A stretch of 64,000 bases of DNA from CAVXTF01 sp963701375 (GCA_963701375.1 CAVOZT010000004.1:1798001-1862000); one strand, 5' to 3'. Counted from the stretch's first letter, positions 9,196 to 18,875 are shown. Notes: generated from the sequence alone by a model not told the origin. Made by a program: numbers and translations.

Positions 9196-11396
9196 TGGGA
9201 TCGCACCGCACCCCGGTTCCCGATGTGGCCGGGGTGGTCCTGATCGCGTCGCTTTCCGCCGGACTGGTCTCAGTGGCGGCGCGGATCCTGTTCGAGATGT
9301 CGAGGCGTCACGCCCGCTGGCCCCGACTTCTCGCCCTCGTTCCGACGCTCGGCATGTTCGGCTATTCGTCGCCTTTGAGCGCACGTATCGACCGACCGCA
9401 GATCACGATCCTTTATCTCGCGTCAGCTCTGGTCTTCGTCGCTGCTTCAGACTCGGGCGGCTTGGCGCTTCGTCCTGCCGGGACGTACGACCGGTTCAGA
9501 AGCGTGCTCGCTACTCATCTGCCTTCGTTCGCCGACGCTGGTGCGGCTCTTCTCATAGTGGTGCTAGCAGCAGGAGCGCTCGCGGACACCCAGCCCTTGG
9601 CTTTCCCGTGGTGGAGCCAGACCCCTGGTGACGGGAACCTCTCTGGCAAGGGCGCGTCACACAGCATGGTGACCGCACTTTCTCTCGTTGCGAACTTGCA
9701 GGGCGACGAGACAAAGTCCGCGAACGTACCGATGTTCCAGGGGACATCTCCGATCCCGACTTACTGGCAAGTCGGCCTTCTCACCGTGTTCGACGAGACC
9801 AAAGGTCAGTGGACCCCGGGTCCCGATGAAGCGGCGGCACTCGACGGCAGCAATGCGTTGACCCCGCCTGCGCCACTGCTCCCTCAGCCAATCGAGTCCG
9901 GGCCCTCCGCGACGTTGTTCATCGCGTCCGTGTCGATCCAGAACCTCTCGACACGGCTCCTTCCGGCGCCACCTATTGCGCTACTGCCCACGGTGAACAG
10001 TCCGATCCAGGCGATCCGCATAGCTGACGGGATCGGGCTTGCAGTCAGCTCGCCCTTGACGTTGGGCGAGAACTACCAGATCGTCTCCGAGCGTGCGCAG
10101 GTTCCTTCGTTGAATTCAGGTCCCCAGTCACTCGCCGAAATCGACCTCGGTCTCGAGGGAAGCGGGCCGCAGTACCTGGCGCTCCCCGCCGGCATCCCGG
10201 CTGAAGTGAAGACGATCGCGCGCCAGGCTGTGGCGGGTGCGAAGACCCCTATCGAACAGGTTCAGGCGCTCGTCGATTACTTCCGCTCCGGCAACTTCTC
10301 TTACACGCTTTACCCGCCTGCGGTGCCGAAAGGCAAGAACGCGCTGGTCGAGTTCCTCACAGTTACCCGGCTCGGTTTCTGCCAGCAGTTCGCCGGCGCT
10401 TTCGGTGTGCTCGCGAGAGAGCTCGGCCTTCCGGTGAGGCTCGCCGTCGGGTTCACGCCAGGCCACGCCGTGCAAAAGGGCGGCGACGTGTACCAGGTGT
10501 CGGGTTCCGACGCCCACGTGTGGCCCGAGGTCTACATGGGCCCGGAGCTCGGTTGGATCTCGGTTGACCCGACGCCGAGTCCCGCGAACGGCGAGCAGAC
10601 CGCCGCGGGCGTCATGAACTACCGGCCGCTGAACGGACCGAAAGGCCCGAACGGCCCGTCCAGCGGGACGACGCTCCCGAGGAAGAACAAGGTCAAACTC
10701 CCCCTTCCTCCCAACCCGAGCTCGTCGCCTGCGGGCACGGCGCACCACGCTCGCCGGTCTGCTCCTCTCCCCGCCGGATTGATAGTCGCCGGCGTGGTGA
10801 TCCTCGTGCTGGCCGTCGGAGGATTGATCTTGTTCCGGCGCTCCAAGCGCTCCGTCCGTTACAGCGCGTACTTCAGCCGCGGATCGTCCGATCCTGATCA
10901 CGTCGTGTTGCGCGCTTGGTTCCGCGCGTCGTCGGCGCTCGGGCGCGCCGGATTCCGCCGGCCGCAGTGGGAGACGCCGGCCGCGCACGCGGCCGAGGTC
11001 CGCGCGGCAGTCGTCGACGGAGTGCCCGCCGCCAAGCGCACCGACTCGGCGGCATTGGGTGCGGCGACCTACGGCTATACCGAGCTCGCGCAACTCGCCG
11101 AGCTCGCGTGCTATTGCCCGGGTCGTTGCACTAGCCGCGATGCTCGCCACGCGGAGCAAGAGGCCTGGCGAATCGAAAGGGCTCTCCGATCCTCCGGAAT
11201 GTTCCGACGGTTCCCCGGTCCTCCCGTCGCCGGTGCAGTTCTTTCGGCAAGTTCGGGTGGTTCCGGCAGCGCTTCTGGTTCGGTTGCCGCGGTCACTGGC
11301 GCGGGCTCGAGCGCCCACTTGAGGGTTGTCGGTTCGAGCGGCCCGACGAGACCCGGCGGGGCTGGTGCCCGCAGCTCTTTCAAAGGCCCGCGATGA
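9195..11396 (+). CDS. transglutaminase-like TgpA C-terminal part (membrane helices, Tgase core, DUF4129)
   Basis: From ATG 9195 the product is 733 residues. N-terminal helices are followed by an extracytoplasmic region and a transglutaminase-like core. The catalytic triad is visible as Cys in RLGFCQQFAGAF, His in DAHVWPEVYM and Asp in WISVDPTPS. A further membrane helix (LIVAGVVILVLAVGGLILF) precedes a C-terminal DUF4129-like region. This is the TgpA partner of MoxR and DUF58. The far C-terminus is Ser/Gly-rich and overlaps the 3' end of convergent pafA by 17 bp. See the preceding entry for the apparent split of the N-terminal membrane domain. Confidence 0.85.
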   Translation: MGSHRTPVPDVAGVVLIASLSAGLVSVAARILFEMSRRHARWPRLLALVPTLGMFGYSSPLSARIDRPQITILYLASALVFVAASDSGGLALRPAGTYDRFRSVLATHLPSFADAGAALLIVVLAAGALADTQPLAFPWWSQTPGDGNLSGKGASHSMVTALSLVANLQGDETKSANVPMFQGTSPIPTYWQVGLLTVFDETKGQWTPGPDEAAALDGSNALTPPAPLLPQPIESGPSATLFIASVSIQNLSTRLLPAPPIALLPTVNSPIQAIRIADGIGLAVSSPLTLGENYQIVSERAQVPSLNSGPQSLAEIDLGLEGSGPQYLALPAGIPAEVKTIARQAVAGAKTPIEQVQALVDYFRSGNFSYTLYPPAVPKGKNALVEFLTVTRLGFCQQFAGAFGVLARELGLPVRLAVGFTPGHAVQKGGDVYQVSGSDAHVWPEVYMGPELGWISVDPTPSPANGEQTAAGVMNYRPLNGPKGPNGPSSGTTLPRKNKVKLPLPPNPSSSPAGTAHHARRSAPLPAGLIVAGVVILVLAVGGLILFRRSKRSVRYSAYFSRGSSDPDHVVLRAWFRASSALGRAGFRRPQWETPAAHAAEVRAAVVDGVPAAKRTDSAALGAATYGYTELAQLAELACYCPGRCTSRDARHAEQEAWRIERALRSSGMFRRFPGPPVAGAVLSASSGGSGSASGSVAAVTGAGSSAHLRVVGSSGPTRPGGAGARSSFKGPR

Positions 11397-12738
11397 GCTT
11401 TTCCACGCGGTCGTCGTGCGATCTGAAGGGGTCTTTCAAAAGCACGGTTCGCTGCGCCTGATCGTTCAATTTCAGGTGCACCCAGTCCACTGTGAAATCG
11501 CGTCTGCGCTCTTTCGCCCTTCTTATGAACTCACCGCGTAGGCGCGCCCTGGTGGTCGAGGGGGGCTCGTTCATCGCTGTCGTGATCTGAGTGTCGTCGC
11601 AGATCCTTTCCACCCGGTCTCGCGCTGCGATCCTGTAGTACAGGCCGCGCGTCCGGTTGACGTCGTGGTACTGAAGATCCACGAGCGCGACACGCGGGTG
11701 CCCAAGGCTCAGGTTGTGCCGCTCCCTGTAGGCCTCGATCAGCTGGTACTTGGCCACCCAGTCGCATTCACGTCCGAGGCTCAGAGGATCGGCTTCGAGA
11801 CCCTTCAGACAGTGCTCCCACATGTCGAGAGCCCTGTCCTCTTGCGGCGAGAGCCCGTGCGAGTCCCTGAAGCGAAGAGCTCGAGTCAGGTACTCCGACT
11901 GGATCGAGAGAGCGCTCAGCTCCCTGCCGTTCGCCAAACGGACCTTGCGCCTGCACGTCAGGTCATGACTTATCTCGCGGATCGCCCTGATCGGGTTCTC
12001 GAGCGTCAGGTCCCGCAGCACGGTCCCAGGATCCTCGAGCATGCGCAGCAAGATGCTCGTCGCGCCGACCTTCAAGAACGTGGCGTACTCGCTCATGTTC
12101 GAGTCACCCACGATCACGTGCAGCCTGCGGAATCGCTCGGCATCGGCGTGCGGCTCGTCCCTGGTGTTGATGATGGGCCGGCTGCGGGTCGTCGCCGACG
12201 AGACGCCTTCCCAGATGTGCTCTGCGCGTTGAGAGAGGCAGAAAACCGCGCCGCGAGCGGTTTGGAGGACCTTCCCGGCACCGGCGTATATCTGCCTGCT
12301 CACCAAGAAGGGGATAAGGACCTCGGTGTAGTGCGCGAAGTCGTCGCGGCGGCCAGTGAGATAATTCTCGTGGCAGCCGTAGGAATTCCCGGCAGAGTCG
12401 GTGTTGTTCTTGAAGAGGTAGATGACGCCTCGTATCCCCTCCTCGCGCAGCCGCGCCTCTGCACCCGCGACCAGCGCGTCCAGGATCCGCTCCCCCGCCT
12501 TGTCGTGAGCAACGAGGTCAGTGATGGAGTCACACTCGGGTGTCGCGTACTCAGGGTGGCTACCTACGTCGAGGTACAGGCGAGCACCGTTCTCGAGAAA
12601 GACGTTCGACGATCTCCCCCAGCTGACAACCCGCCGAAACAGGTAGCGGGCGACCTCGTCAGGACTCAGTCGTCTCTGCCCGCGCAAAGTGCACGTGACT
12701 CCGTACTCGTTTTCGAGCCCGAAAATGCGCCGGTCCAT
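11380..12738 (-). CDS. pafA: Pup--protein ligase PafA
   Basis: PafA attaches Pup through its C-terminal Glu to lysines of proteins destined for the proteasome. The start MDRRIFGLENEYGVTC is diagnostic; FGLENEYG holds the Mg-ATP-binding glutamate of the glutamine-synthetase-like fold. Other conserved stretches are SHPEYATPEC, LFKNNTDSAGNSYGCHENYL and NTRDEPHADAERFRRLHVI. Length 452 is exactly typical. It is on the same strand as the other pupylation genes but separated from prcA by a small opposite-strand gene. Its 3' end overlaps the convergent transglutaminase gene. Confidence 0.97.
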   Translation of the reverse strand: MDRRIFGLENEYGVTCTLRGQRRLSPDEVARYLFRRVVSWGRSSNVFLENGARLYLDVGSHPEYATPECDSITDLVAHDKAGERILDALVAGAEARLREEGIRGVIYLFKNNTDSAGNSYGCHENYLTGRRDDFAHYTEVLIPFLVSRQIYAGAGKVLQTARGAVFCLSQRAEHIWEGVSSATTRSRPIINTRDEPHADAERFRRLHVIVGDSNMSEYATFLKVGATSILLRMLEDPGTVLRDLTLENPIRAIREISHDLTCRRKVRLANGRELSALSIQSEYLTRALRFRDSHGLSPQEDRALDMWEHCLKGLEADPLSLGRECDWVAKYQLIEAYRERHNLSLGHPRVALVDLQYHDVNRTRGLYYRIAARDRVERICDDTQITTAMNEPPSTTRARLRGEFIRRAKERRRDFTVDWVHLKLNDQAQRTVLLKDPFRSHDDRVEKLIAGL

Positions 12739-12838
12739 TCAAGGTCACGCTAGCGGTCTTCCGGTGCCTCTCCGTGGTTCCGCGCGGTCCCGCGCGAACG
12801 GTCTGGCATGTAGCGTTTGTCGTGTGGCCGCGTTCGCA

Positions 12839-13063
12839 ATGGTGCCGCTCGTCGTCACCTCCTCGGCGTTCGAGGCTCAGGTGCTTTGCGCCCGGCTCGG
12901 AGCTGACGGGATCCTCACCCAGATGCGAGGCGCCTCCCAGGGCCCTTACCCGCTGCCGGGCCTGGTTACGGTGCTAGTCGAGGCGGACCAGGCCGACGAC
13001 GCTCGCCAGTTGCTCCTGGTCGACCAGGTCGAGGCCGTGTTCGACGAAGACCCGGGATCCTGA
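12839..13063 (+). CDS. DUF2007-like small protein
   Basis: About 74 residues from ATG 12839 (a GTG at 12824 is an alternative). The pattern VVTSSAFEAQVLCARLGADGILTQ... followed by VTVLVEADQADDARQLLL matches the short DUF2007 'putative signal transducing' fold: an element addressing an amino-acid-like ligand, then a beta-alpha pair. It is divergent from pafA and convergent with prcA, so it interrupts the proteasome cluster. Function is unknown. Confidence 0.6.
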   Translation: MVPLVVTSSAFEAQVLCARLGADGILTQMRGASQGPYPLPGLVTVLVEADQADDARQLLLVDQVEAVFDEDPGS

Positions 13064-13135
13064 GCAACGCCCACTGGCGAATCGACAGCCGAGCCTTCGG
13101 GTGAAATATCCCGCCTAAGTATGCAGTGATGTTCC

Positions 13136-13152
13136 CTAATTCCGCGAATTAG
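13136..13152. terminator. hairpin between convergent DUF2007-like gene and prcA
   Basis: ctaattc and gaattag form a perfect 7-bp stem around a cgc loop, in the 165-bp spacer where two convergent genes end. No long T-run follows, so assignment as a bidirectional terminator is tentative. Confidence 0.4.
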
Positions 13153-13228
13153 CGGCCGGCGGCGACCCGGCGGGCGACCCGCGGGGACCCGTCCAGCATT
13201 ACGTTCAGCCACCCATCCTGCTACCCGT

Positions 13229-13990
13229 TCACCCGCCGTCTACGTCGTCGGCGTCCGGCGATTCGGCCGCTTGTGGAGCGCCCGCACGCTTTCGCGGCTG
13301 GCGCCTCGTCGGAGCGCGTGGCTCGAGTAGCTCGAGGAGCTCGGCCCGCTCGATGCGCCTGAACGCGCGTCGGCCGTTTCCTCTTTCGAGCACCGCCACC
13401 TCGAGGTCGTCGGGGCCGAGGGGTCTGTCCGGATCCCCGAGCGCCGCTACCGCAGCCACTAGCGCCTCGTCGAGTGTCCAGTCGGGCCTTGCCACCGTTC
13501 TGAGGCGTTCGAGGATCGTGTCGGTCTCTCCGCCGAGCACCGCTACACCGTCCTCGTCGGTGATCGTTCCCTCGTATGCGATGTGGTACAGCTGGTCGCC
13601 ATCTGGCTCCGCGCCGAGCTCGGCAACGAGGATCTCGACCTCGAGCGGTTTCATCTCGTGCGTGAAGACCTGACCGAGGAACTGGGCGTAGACGTTGGCG
13701 AGTGAGCGCGCGTCGACATCCTCGCGGCTGAACGCGTAGCCCTTCGTGTCCGCGTGGCGCACGCCTGCAACGCGGAGCTGGTCGAACTCGTTGTACCTGC
13801 CGACGCCTGCGAACGCGATGCGGTCGTAGATCTCGCTCACCTTGTGAAGCGACCGCGACGGGTTCTCCGCGACTATGAGGATGCCGCCCGAGTAGACCGT
13901 CGCCACGAGTGAGCGTCCCCGCGCAATCCCTTTCTGCGCGTACTCGGCGCGGTCCTTCATGACCTGCTCCGGAGCGACGTAGAAGGGCAT
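13229..13990 (-). CDS. prcA: proteasome subunit alpha PrcA
   Basis: The 253-residue alpha subunit forms the outer rings of the 20S proteasome and gates entry. The start MPFYVAPEQVMKDRAEYAQK and GIARGRSLVA are typical of actinobacterial PrcA. The body keeps the Ntn-hydrolase fold without a processed N-terminal Thr. I chose the ATG at 13990, two bases after the prcB stop, over longer upstream frames that overlap prcB. The C-terminal 40 residues are Arg/Pro/Ala-rich, as in relatives. Confidence 0.95.
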   Translation of the reverse strand: MPFYVAPEQVMKDRAEYAQKGIARGRSLVATVYSGGILIVAENPSRSLHKVSEIYDRIAFAGVGRYNEFDQLRVAGVRHADTKGYAFSREDVDARSLANVYAQFLGQVFTHEMKPLEVEILVAELGAEPDGDQLYHIAYEGTITDEDGVAVLGGETDTILERLRTVARPDWTLDEALVAAVAALGDPDRPLGPDDLEVAVLERGNGRRAFRRIERAELLELLEPRAPTRRQPRKRAGAPQAAESPDADDVDGG

Positions 13991-13992
13991 CG

Positions 13993-14793
13993 TCACGGTC
14001 GGTTGACCCCCCGCAGCCGTTCGATCGTCGTCGCGAAGCGCTCGGCCACCTCGGTCTCCGGAACTTGCTCGTATCCCGTGCGGGTGACCGTGGCGACCAC
14101 CGGATATATGCCACGCACCAAGTCGGGGCCACCTGTCGCGGAGTCCTCGTCGGCTGCCTCGTAGAGCGCTCGCACGGCTAGCTCGACGGCGTCGGCGCGG
14201 CCCATTCCCACGCGCCAAGCGAGCTTTATGGATGTACGCGCATCGCGGCCGCCCGAGCCGGTCGCCGCGTGGTCAGCCTCTTCGTAGTGGCCCCCGGTGA
14301 CGTCGTAACTGAAGATCCTCCCCTGGTCCCGCGCAACGTCGTATCCGGCGAACAGCGGCACGACAACGAGTCCCTGCATCGCCATGATCAGGTTCTCGCG
14401 CACCATCTGACCGAGTTGGTTGGCCTTGCCCTCCAAGCTGAGCGCCACTCCCTCGACCTTCTCGTAGTGCTCGAGCTGGGTCTGGAACAGCCGCACCATC
14501 TCGACGGCGGGCCCTGCTGCACCGGCGATTGCGACAGCGGAATAGCGGTCGGCCGGGAACACCTTCTCCATCGCGCGATGGGCGATGAAGTTTCCTTCGG
14601 TCGCGCGCCTGTCGCCCGCCATGACGACACCGTCCTCGAAGCGAAGCGCGACAACCGTCGTGCCGTGGCGGAGATTTGCCGGCGCCTGGCTCTCGGAGTG
14701 TTCGGGTTGACGATCCGGTACGTCCAGTCGCCTGAGCAATCTGGTGAAGCTAGGCCCTGGATCGTCGGAGGGGTCGAACAGGGGCAGCCTCAC
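13993..14793 (-). CDS. prcB: proteasome subunit beta PrcB
   Basis: Catalytic subunit of the 20S core. A propeptide of 44 residues precedes HGTTVVALRF; autocleavage would expose Thr45 as the nucleophile. GDRRATEG and the later conserved SGGRDARTSIKLAWRVGMG are present. Length 266 is normal. It lies directly upstream of prcA and downstream of pup on the same strand, giving the standard pup-prcB-prcA order. Confidence 0.97.
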   Translation of the reverse strand: MRLPLFDPSDDPGPSFTRLLRRLDVPDRQPEHSESQAPANLRHGTTVVALRFEDGVVMAGDRRATEGNFIAHRAMEKVFPADRYSAVAIAGAAGPAVEMVRLFQTQLEHYEKVEGVALSLEGKANQLGQMVRENLIMAMQGLVVVPLFAGYDVARDQGRIFSYDVTGGHYEEADHAATGSGGRDARTSIKLAWRVGMGRADAVELAVRALYEAADEDSATGGPDLVRGIYPVVATVTRTGYEQVPETEVAERFATTIERLRGVNRP

Positions 14794-14835
14794 ACGCGTC
14801 CCGCCGGCATTGGGGAGACCTCCTGGACCACGCGG

Positions 14836-15033
14836 CTATTCGCCGCCCTTCTGGACATAGTTCCGCACGAATTCCTCCGCGTTCTCTTCGAGGACCTCGT
14901 CGATCTCGTCGAGAAGGTCGTCGAGCTCAGACTTGAGCCTCTCGCCCGCCTCGGAGGCTTGTGGCGCCTCTTCGGGTGCCTCCTCCTGACGGGTGCTCGG
15001 CGCTTGCCGCCGCTTCTGCTCCCGCTCTGCCAT
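14836..15033 (-). CDS. pup: prokaryotic ubiquitin-like protein Pup
   Basis: A 65-residue, strongly acidic and mostly disordered protein. The central helix (ERLKSELDDLLDEIDEVLEE) is the part recognised by the Arc/Mpa coiled coil, and it ends VRNYVQKGGE. Because the last residue is already Glu rather than Gln, Pup here would not need deamidation by Dop before ligation. An aggagag ribosome-binding site precedes the ATG. Lies between dop and prcB. Confidence 0.97.
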   Translation of the reverse strand: MAEREQKRRQAPSTRQEEAPEEAPQASEAGERLKSELDDLLDEIDEVLEENAEEFVRNYVQKGGE

Positions 15034-15071
15034 CTCTCTCTCCTACCTGCACTCTCCTGCGCACTCTGGTT

Positions 15072-16558
15072 TCACGCGCTCAACCTTGTCAGAAGGTCGG
15101 CCGGCGATGAGCTCGCCTTGAGCAACTCCTCTGTGTGCTCGGCCGTACCTCGAAGTGGATCCATCATAGGGACGCGACGCAGCGGGTCCGTACCGAGATC
15201 GAACACGATCGAGTCCCAGTTGGCGCTCGCAACAGAAGACGCCCAGCGTTTGAGGCACTGACCCCTGAAGTATGCCCTCGTTCGCCGAGGCGGCTCGGTC
15301 ACCGCAGACAACACGTCGGCTTCGGTGACGAGGTGCTCGGTGTCGAGGCGGGCGAACAACGAGCGCTCCGGCCGCAGATCGTGATACTGCAGGTCCACGG
15401 CTGCGAGGCGGTGGTCGTCCCAATCGAGTTTGTGCCGGTCCCGGTAACCCTCGACCAGTTGCAGCTTCGCAACCCAGTCGACCTGTCTCGCGACATTCAC
15501 CGGATCGGTCTCCAGTCCGTGGAGAACCGACTCCCAGCGCTCGAGCACGTCGCGACCCACCGTCTCGTCGCCGAGGCATTCGAGGCCGCGATCCTCTGCG
15601 TACTTCCTGGCAAGTGAAAACAGCTCCCACTGGATCTCGAGAGCAGTGCAGACAGTGCCGTCGGCCATCTCCAACGTCGTGTTCAAGGTTGTGTCGTAAG
15701 ACACGAGCCTTATTGCCTGAACGGGATTGGCGAGGGTGAGGTCGACGCCTTCGAATCCGTCGTCCTCGATCAGCGCCAACACGAGAGAGGTCGCGCCGAT
15801 CTTCAAGAAGGTCGCCACCTCTGCGAGGTTTGCGTCCCCCACGATCACGTGGAGCCGGCGATAGCGCTGGGGGTCGGCGTGTGGTTCGTCGCGAGTGTTC
15901 ACGATGGGCCGCTTGAGCGTGGTCTCGAGCCCGATCTCCTCTTCGAAGAATTCGGATCTTTGCGACAGCTGGTACGGAACCGAGCGGCCGCCGACGGTCG
16001 GGGTCTCGGTTCCCACCTTCCCCGCTCCGGTGTAGATCTGGCGCGTCACGAAGTGAGGCGTTATGAGGTGCGCTATCCGTGAGAACGGGACAGAGCGGTC
16101 CATCAGGTAGTTCTCGTGGGTGCCGTACGAATTGCCTTTGCGGTCCGAGTTGTTCTTGTAGACGACGATCGACTGGCCTTCGGGGAGCATCCTCTTCGCG
16201 GCGGCCATCGAGCGCATCAAGACGACTTCGCCCGCCTTGTCGTAGAGAACGGCCTCGAGCGCGTCGGCGCATTCCGGCGTCGACATCTCGGGATGCGCGT
16301 GGTCGACGTAATAGCGCGCTCCGTTTGTCAGCACCGCATTCACAAGATGCGTCTCGATCTCGGGGGGCATGGAGCCCTCGCCGCGAAACCCCGGGCGTCG
16401 TTTCCCGGCGCCTCGTCCTCGAAATCCCACCCCGCCTGGGCCAGATCCGAAACGTAGGCATTCACGAGCATCGACGAAGACGCGACCGGGTTCTGGTCCC
16501 CACCGACGTGCTGTACGCCGTATTCGGTCTCGATCCCGCACACCTTGGGGACGGCCAC
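15072..16558 (-). CDS. dop: Pup deamidase/depupylase Dop, with apparent frameshift
   Basis: Dop is the PafA paralogue that removes Pup from proteins. The N-terminus MAVPKVCGIETEYGVQHVGG (from GTG 16558) includes the catalytic GIETEYG; the frame then runs out after NDARGF. The remainder (MPPEIETHLVNAVLTNGARY, HPEMSTPECADA, NTRDEPHADPQRYRRLHVI) is in another frame. The shift is at a CCCC run on the plus strand, 16389-16392; one more G in the coding sense gives DARGFRGEGSMPPE, which matches the family, and restores a protein of 495 residues. Since Pup ends in Glu, Dop would be needed for depupylation only. I treat the break as a probable homopolymer error. Confidence 0.9.
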
Positions 16559-16620
16559 GAGCCCGACCCTATCGCCTGGCGTGCTTTACGTACGTCGACC
16601 CGGCATCGGGCCCCCCGCCG

Positions 16621-18432
16621 CTACAGATATTGGCCTGTACCCACGCGTTCGATCGACCTGCCACCGCGTCCCTCAGAATCTTTGTTGTCCGCAAGAAGGG
16701 TTCGAACGTAGACGATTCTCTCCCCCTTCTTGCCCGATATACGTGCCCAGTCATCAGGGTTGGTCGTGTTCGGGAGATCCTCGTTCTCCTTGTACTCGCG
16801 GCGGATCGACTCCAAGAGATCGCTCGTGCGGACCCCGCTTCCCTGCTTCGCGATCGCCCGCTTGATGGCCCCCTTCTTGGCGCGCCTCACGATGTTCTCG
16901 ATCATCGCCCCCGAAGCGAAGTCACGGTAGAACAGCACCTCTTTGTCGCCGTTCTGGTACGTGACTTCGAGGAACCGGTTGTCGTCGTCGGCCCTGTACA
17001 TCTCCTCGACGGTTGCCTCGATCATGCTCCGGACCGCCTTGTCGGCGTCCCCGCCGCCGAGACGCTCCACCTCGTCTGCGTCGAGGGGAAGGTCAGACGT
17101 GAGATAACGGGCGAATATCTGCGCGGCGGCTTCTTCGTCGGGTCGCTCGATCTTGATCTTCACGTCGAGCCGGCCGGGGCGCAATATCGCAGGGTCGATG
17201 AGATCTTCGCGGTTCGACGCGCCTATGACGATGACGTCGCGCAGCGCCTCGACACCGTCGATCTCGGCGAGCAGTTGCGGGACGATCGTCGACTCCATGT
17301 CCGAGCTGATCCCGGTGCCCCTCGTCCTGAAGAGAGAATCCATCTCGTCGAAGAAGACGATGACGGGGACACCTTCGTCCGCCTTCTCTCTTGCGCGTTG
17401 GAACACGAGTCGGATCTGTCTCTCGGTCTCGCCGACGTACTTGTTGAGCAGCTCCGGGCCCTTGATGTTCAGGAAGTAACTACGGATCTTGTCGTTTCCC
17501 GTCGTCTCGGCGACCTTCTTGGCGAGCGAGTTGGCGACCGCCTTTGCGATCAGCGTCTTCCCGCACCCCGGAGGCCCGTAGAGCAAGATGCCCTTGGGAG
17601 CAGGAAGCTTGTACTCCGAGAAGAGCCGGCGATGCAGGTAAGGCAACTCGACCGCGTCGGTGATCGCCTCTATCTGCTCGTCGAGTCCTCCGACATCCGC
17701 ATATGTGATGTCGGGAACCTCCTCCAAGACGAGCTCTTCGACCTCGGGCCGAGGGAGCTTCTCGACGAGGAGCTGAGCACGCGGTTCCATCAGCAGGGCG
17801 TCACCGGCACGCACCTTCACTCCCTGAAGGGAGTCGGCAAGCTCGACGACGCGCTCCTCGTCCGCTCGGCCGTAGACGATGGCGCGCCGACCGCCGTCGA
17901 GCACCTCTTTCAGGGTGACGATCTCACCCGACTCGTCTCCCTGGCGATGCAAGATGACGCTCAAAGACTCGTTCAGCACCACCTCTTCGCCGCTGCGCAT
18001 CTCCTCGACGTCGATCTCGGGATGCACCGCAACGCGCATCTTGCGACCACCGGAGAACACGTCCACCGTGCGGTCGTCGTTCGCCGCGAGGAAGGTGCCG
18101 TAGGCGCAGGGCGGCTGCGTGAGCTTGTCGACCTCTTCGCGAAGCGCAGCGATGTGCTCCTTCGCCTGCTGCAGCGTGAACGTCAGTTTTTCGTTCTGCG
18201 AGACCGCTTGCGAGAGCTGTCCCTTCGTCTCGAGCAGTCTCTCTTCGAGTGTCTGGACACGACCAGGACCCTCACTCAGTCGCCTTCTTAAGGCCGCGAC
18301 CTCCTCTTCCGAGCGCCTTGCACGCTCGGTCAGCTGTTCGAGCTCGTTGCGCTCGGACCGCTCGCTGTCTTCGTCCGCTCCGGCCGTCGGAACCACCTCC
18401 CGCGGGCTCGGTTGACGCCAGAATCCGACCAT
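16621..18432 (-). CDS. arc: proteasome-associated AAA+ ATPase Arc/Mpa
   Basis: Unfolds pupylated proteins and feeds them to the 20S core. From ATG 18432 it is 603 residues: an N-terminal coiled coil (about 28-105) that binds Pup, tandem OB domains (107-235) and an AAA+ module with Walker A YGPPGCGKTLIAK (from 285), Walker B VIVFFDEMDS and the RPGRLD sensor region. It ends GTGQYL; the C-terminal Tyr-Leu is the docking tail that opens the 20S gate. dop begins 63 bp downstream on the same strand, so arc-dop-pup-prcB-prcA can be one transcript. Longer open frame upstream of 18432 lacks the family's features. Confidence 0.97.
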   Translation of the reverse strand: MVGFWRQPSPREVVPTAGADEDSERSERNELEQLTERARRSEEEVAALRRRLSEGPGRVQTLEERLLETKGQLSQAVSQNEKLTFTLQQAKEHIAALREEVDKLTQPPCAYGTFLAANDDRTVDVFSGGRKMRVAVHPEIDVEEMRSGEEVVLNESLSVILHRQGDESGEIVTLKEVLDGGRRAIVYGRADEERVVELADSLQGVKVRAGDALLMEPRAQLLVEKLPRPEVEELVLEEVPDITYADVGGLDEQIEAITDAVELPYLHRRLFSEYKLPAPKGILLYGPPGCGKTLIAKAVANSLAKKVAETTGNDKIRSYFLNIKGPELLNKYVGETERQIRLVFQRAREKADEGVPVIVFFDEMDSLFRTRGTGISSDMESTIVPQLLAEIDGVEALRDVIVIGASNREDLIDPAILRPGRLDVKIKIERPDEEAAAQIFARYLTSDLPLDADEVERLGGGDADKAVRSMIEATVEEMYRADDDNRFLEVTYQNGDKEVLFYRDFASGAMIENIVRRAKKGAIKRAIAKQGSGVRTSDLLESIRREYKENEDLPNTTNPDDWARISGKKGERIVYVRTLLADNKDSEGRGGRSIERVGTGQYL

Positions 18433-18618
18433 ACACCGGCGCCACAGGCGCACCGTGCCGCCTACAACGCACGGGACTCCTAACGACCCAGTAGGCTCGC
18501 GAAGGCCTGGTTTTCCGGGCCGGCTGACCTTGTATCGACTCCTGGATGGATTTTCTGTACAACTGGAGCGTACGGCGACGGAGGACAGCCCACAGCGACA
18601 CGAGGGGCCGCGAGAACG

Positions 18619-18855
18619 ATGAAGGTGTGGATCGACCAGGACCTGTGCACCGGCGACGGTCTCTGTGAGGAGATCGCGCCTGCGGTTTTCACCCTGCTCG
18701 ACGACGGGCTCGCTTACGTGAAAGAAGGAAGCGACGTCAAGAACGAACCCGGCGGTTCGGCTGGAATGGCCGCTGTCCCTGAGGATCTCGAAGAGGCCGT
18801 CCAAGAAGCCTCGGAGGAGTGTCCCGGGGAGTGCATCTTCATAGAGCCGGGCTGA
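18619..18855 (+). CDS. small single-cluster ferredoxin
   Basis: A 78-residue acidic ferredoxin beginning MKVWIDQDLCTGDGLC and ending EECPGECIFIEPG. The first motif is CTGDGLC, where Asp replaces the middle Cys of a 4Fe-4S motif, together with a later CPGEC; this points to a 3Fe-4S or 4Fe-4S single cluster of the type serving cytochrome P450s. It is divergent from arc with a 186-bp gap. Such ferredoxins are commonly found next to the proteasome ATPase gene in actinobacteria. The redox partner is not identifiable here. Confidence 0.85.
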   Translation: MKVWIDQDLCTGDGLCEEIAPAVFTLLDDGLAYVKEGSDVKNEPGGSAGMAAVPEDLEEAVQEASEECPGECIFIEPG

Positions 18856-18875
18856 CAGTTTCCCTGAGCTCCCCC

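Noticed and set aside
10128..11318. 396-codon minus-strand frame opposite the transglutaminase
   Set aside because: Very Arg-rich and without domain; the plus-strand gene has a clear catalytic triad.
16369..18291. 640-codon open frame on the plus strand opposite arc and dop
   Set aside because: It is the mirror of two firmly identified genes in GC-rich DNA, has no recognisable domain, and is Arg/Asp/Leu-biased like other shadows.
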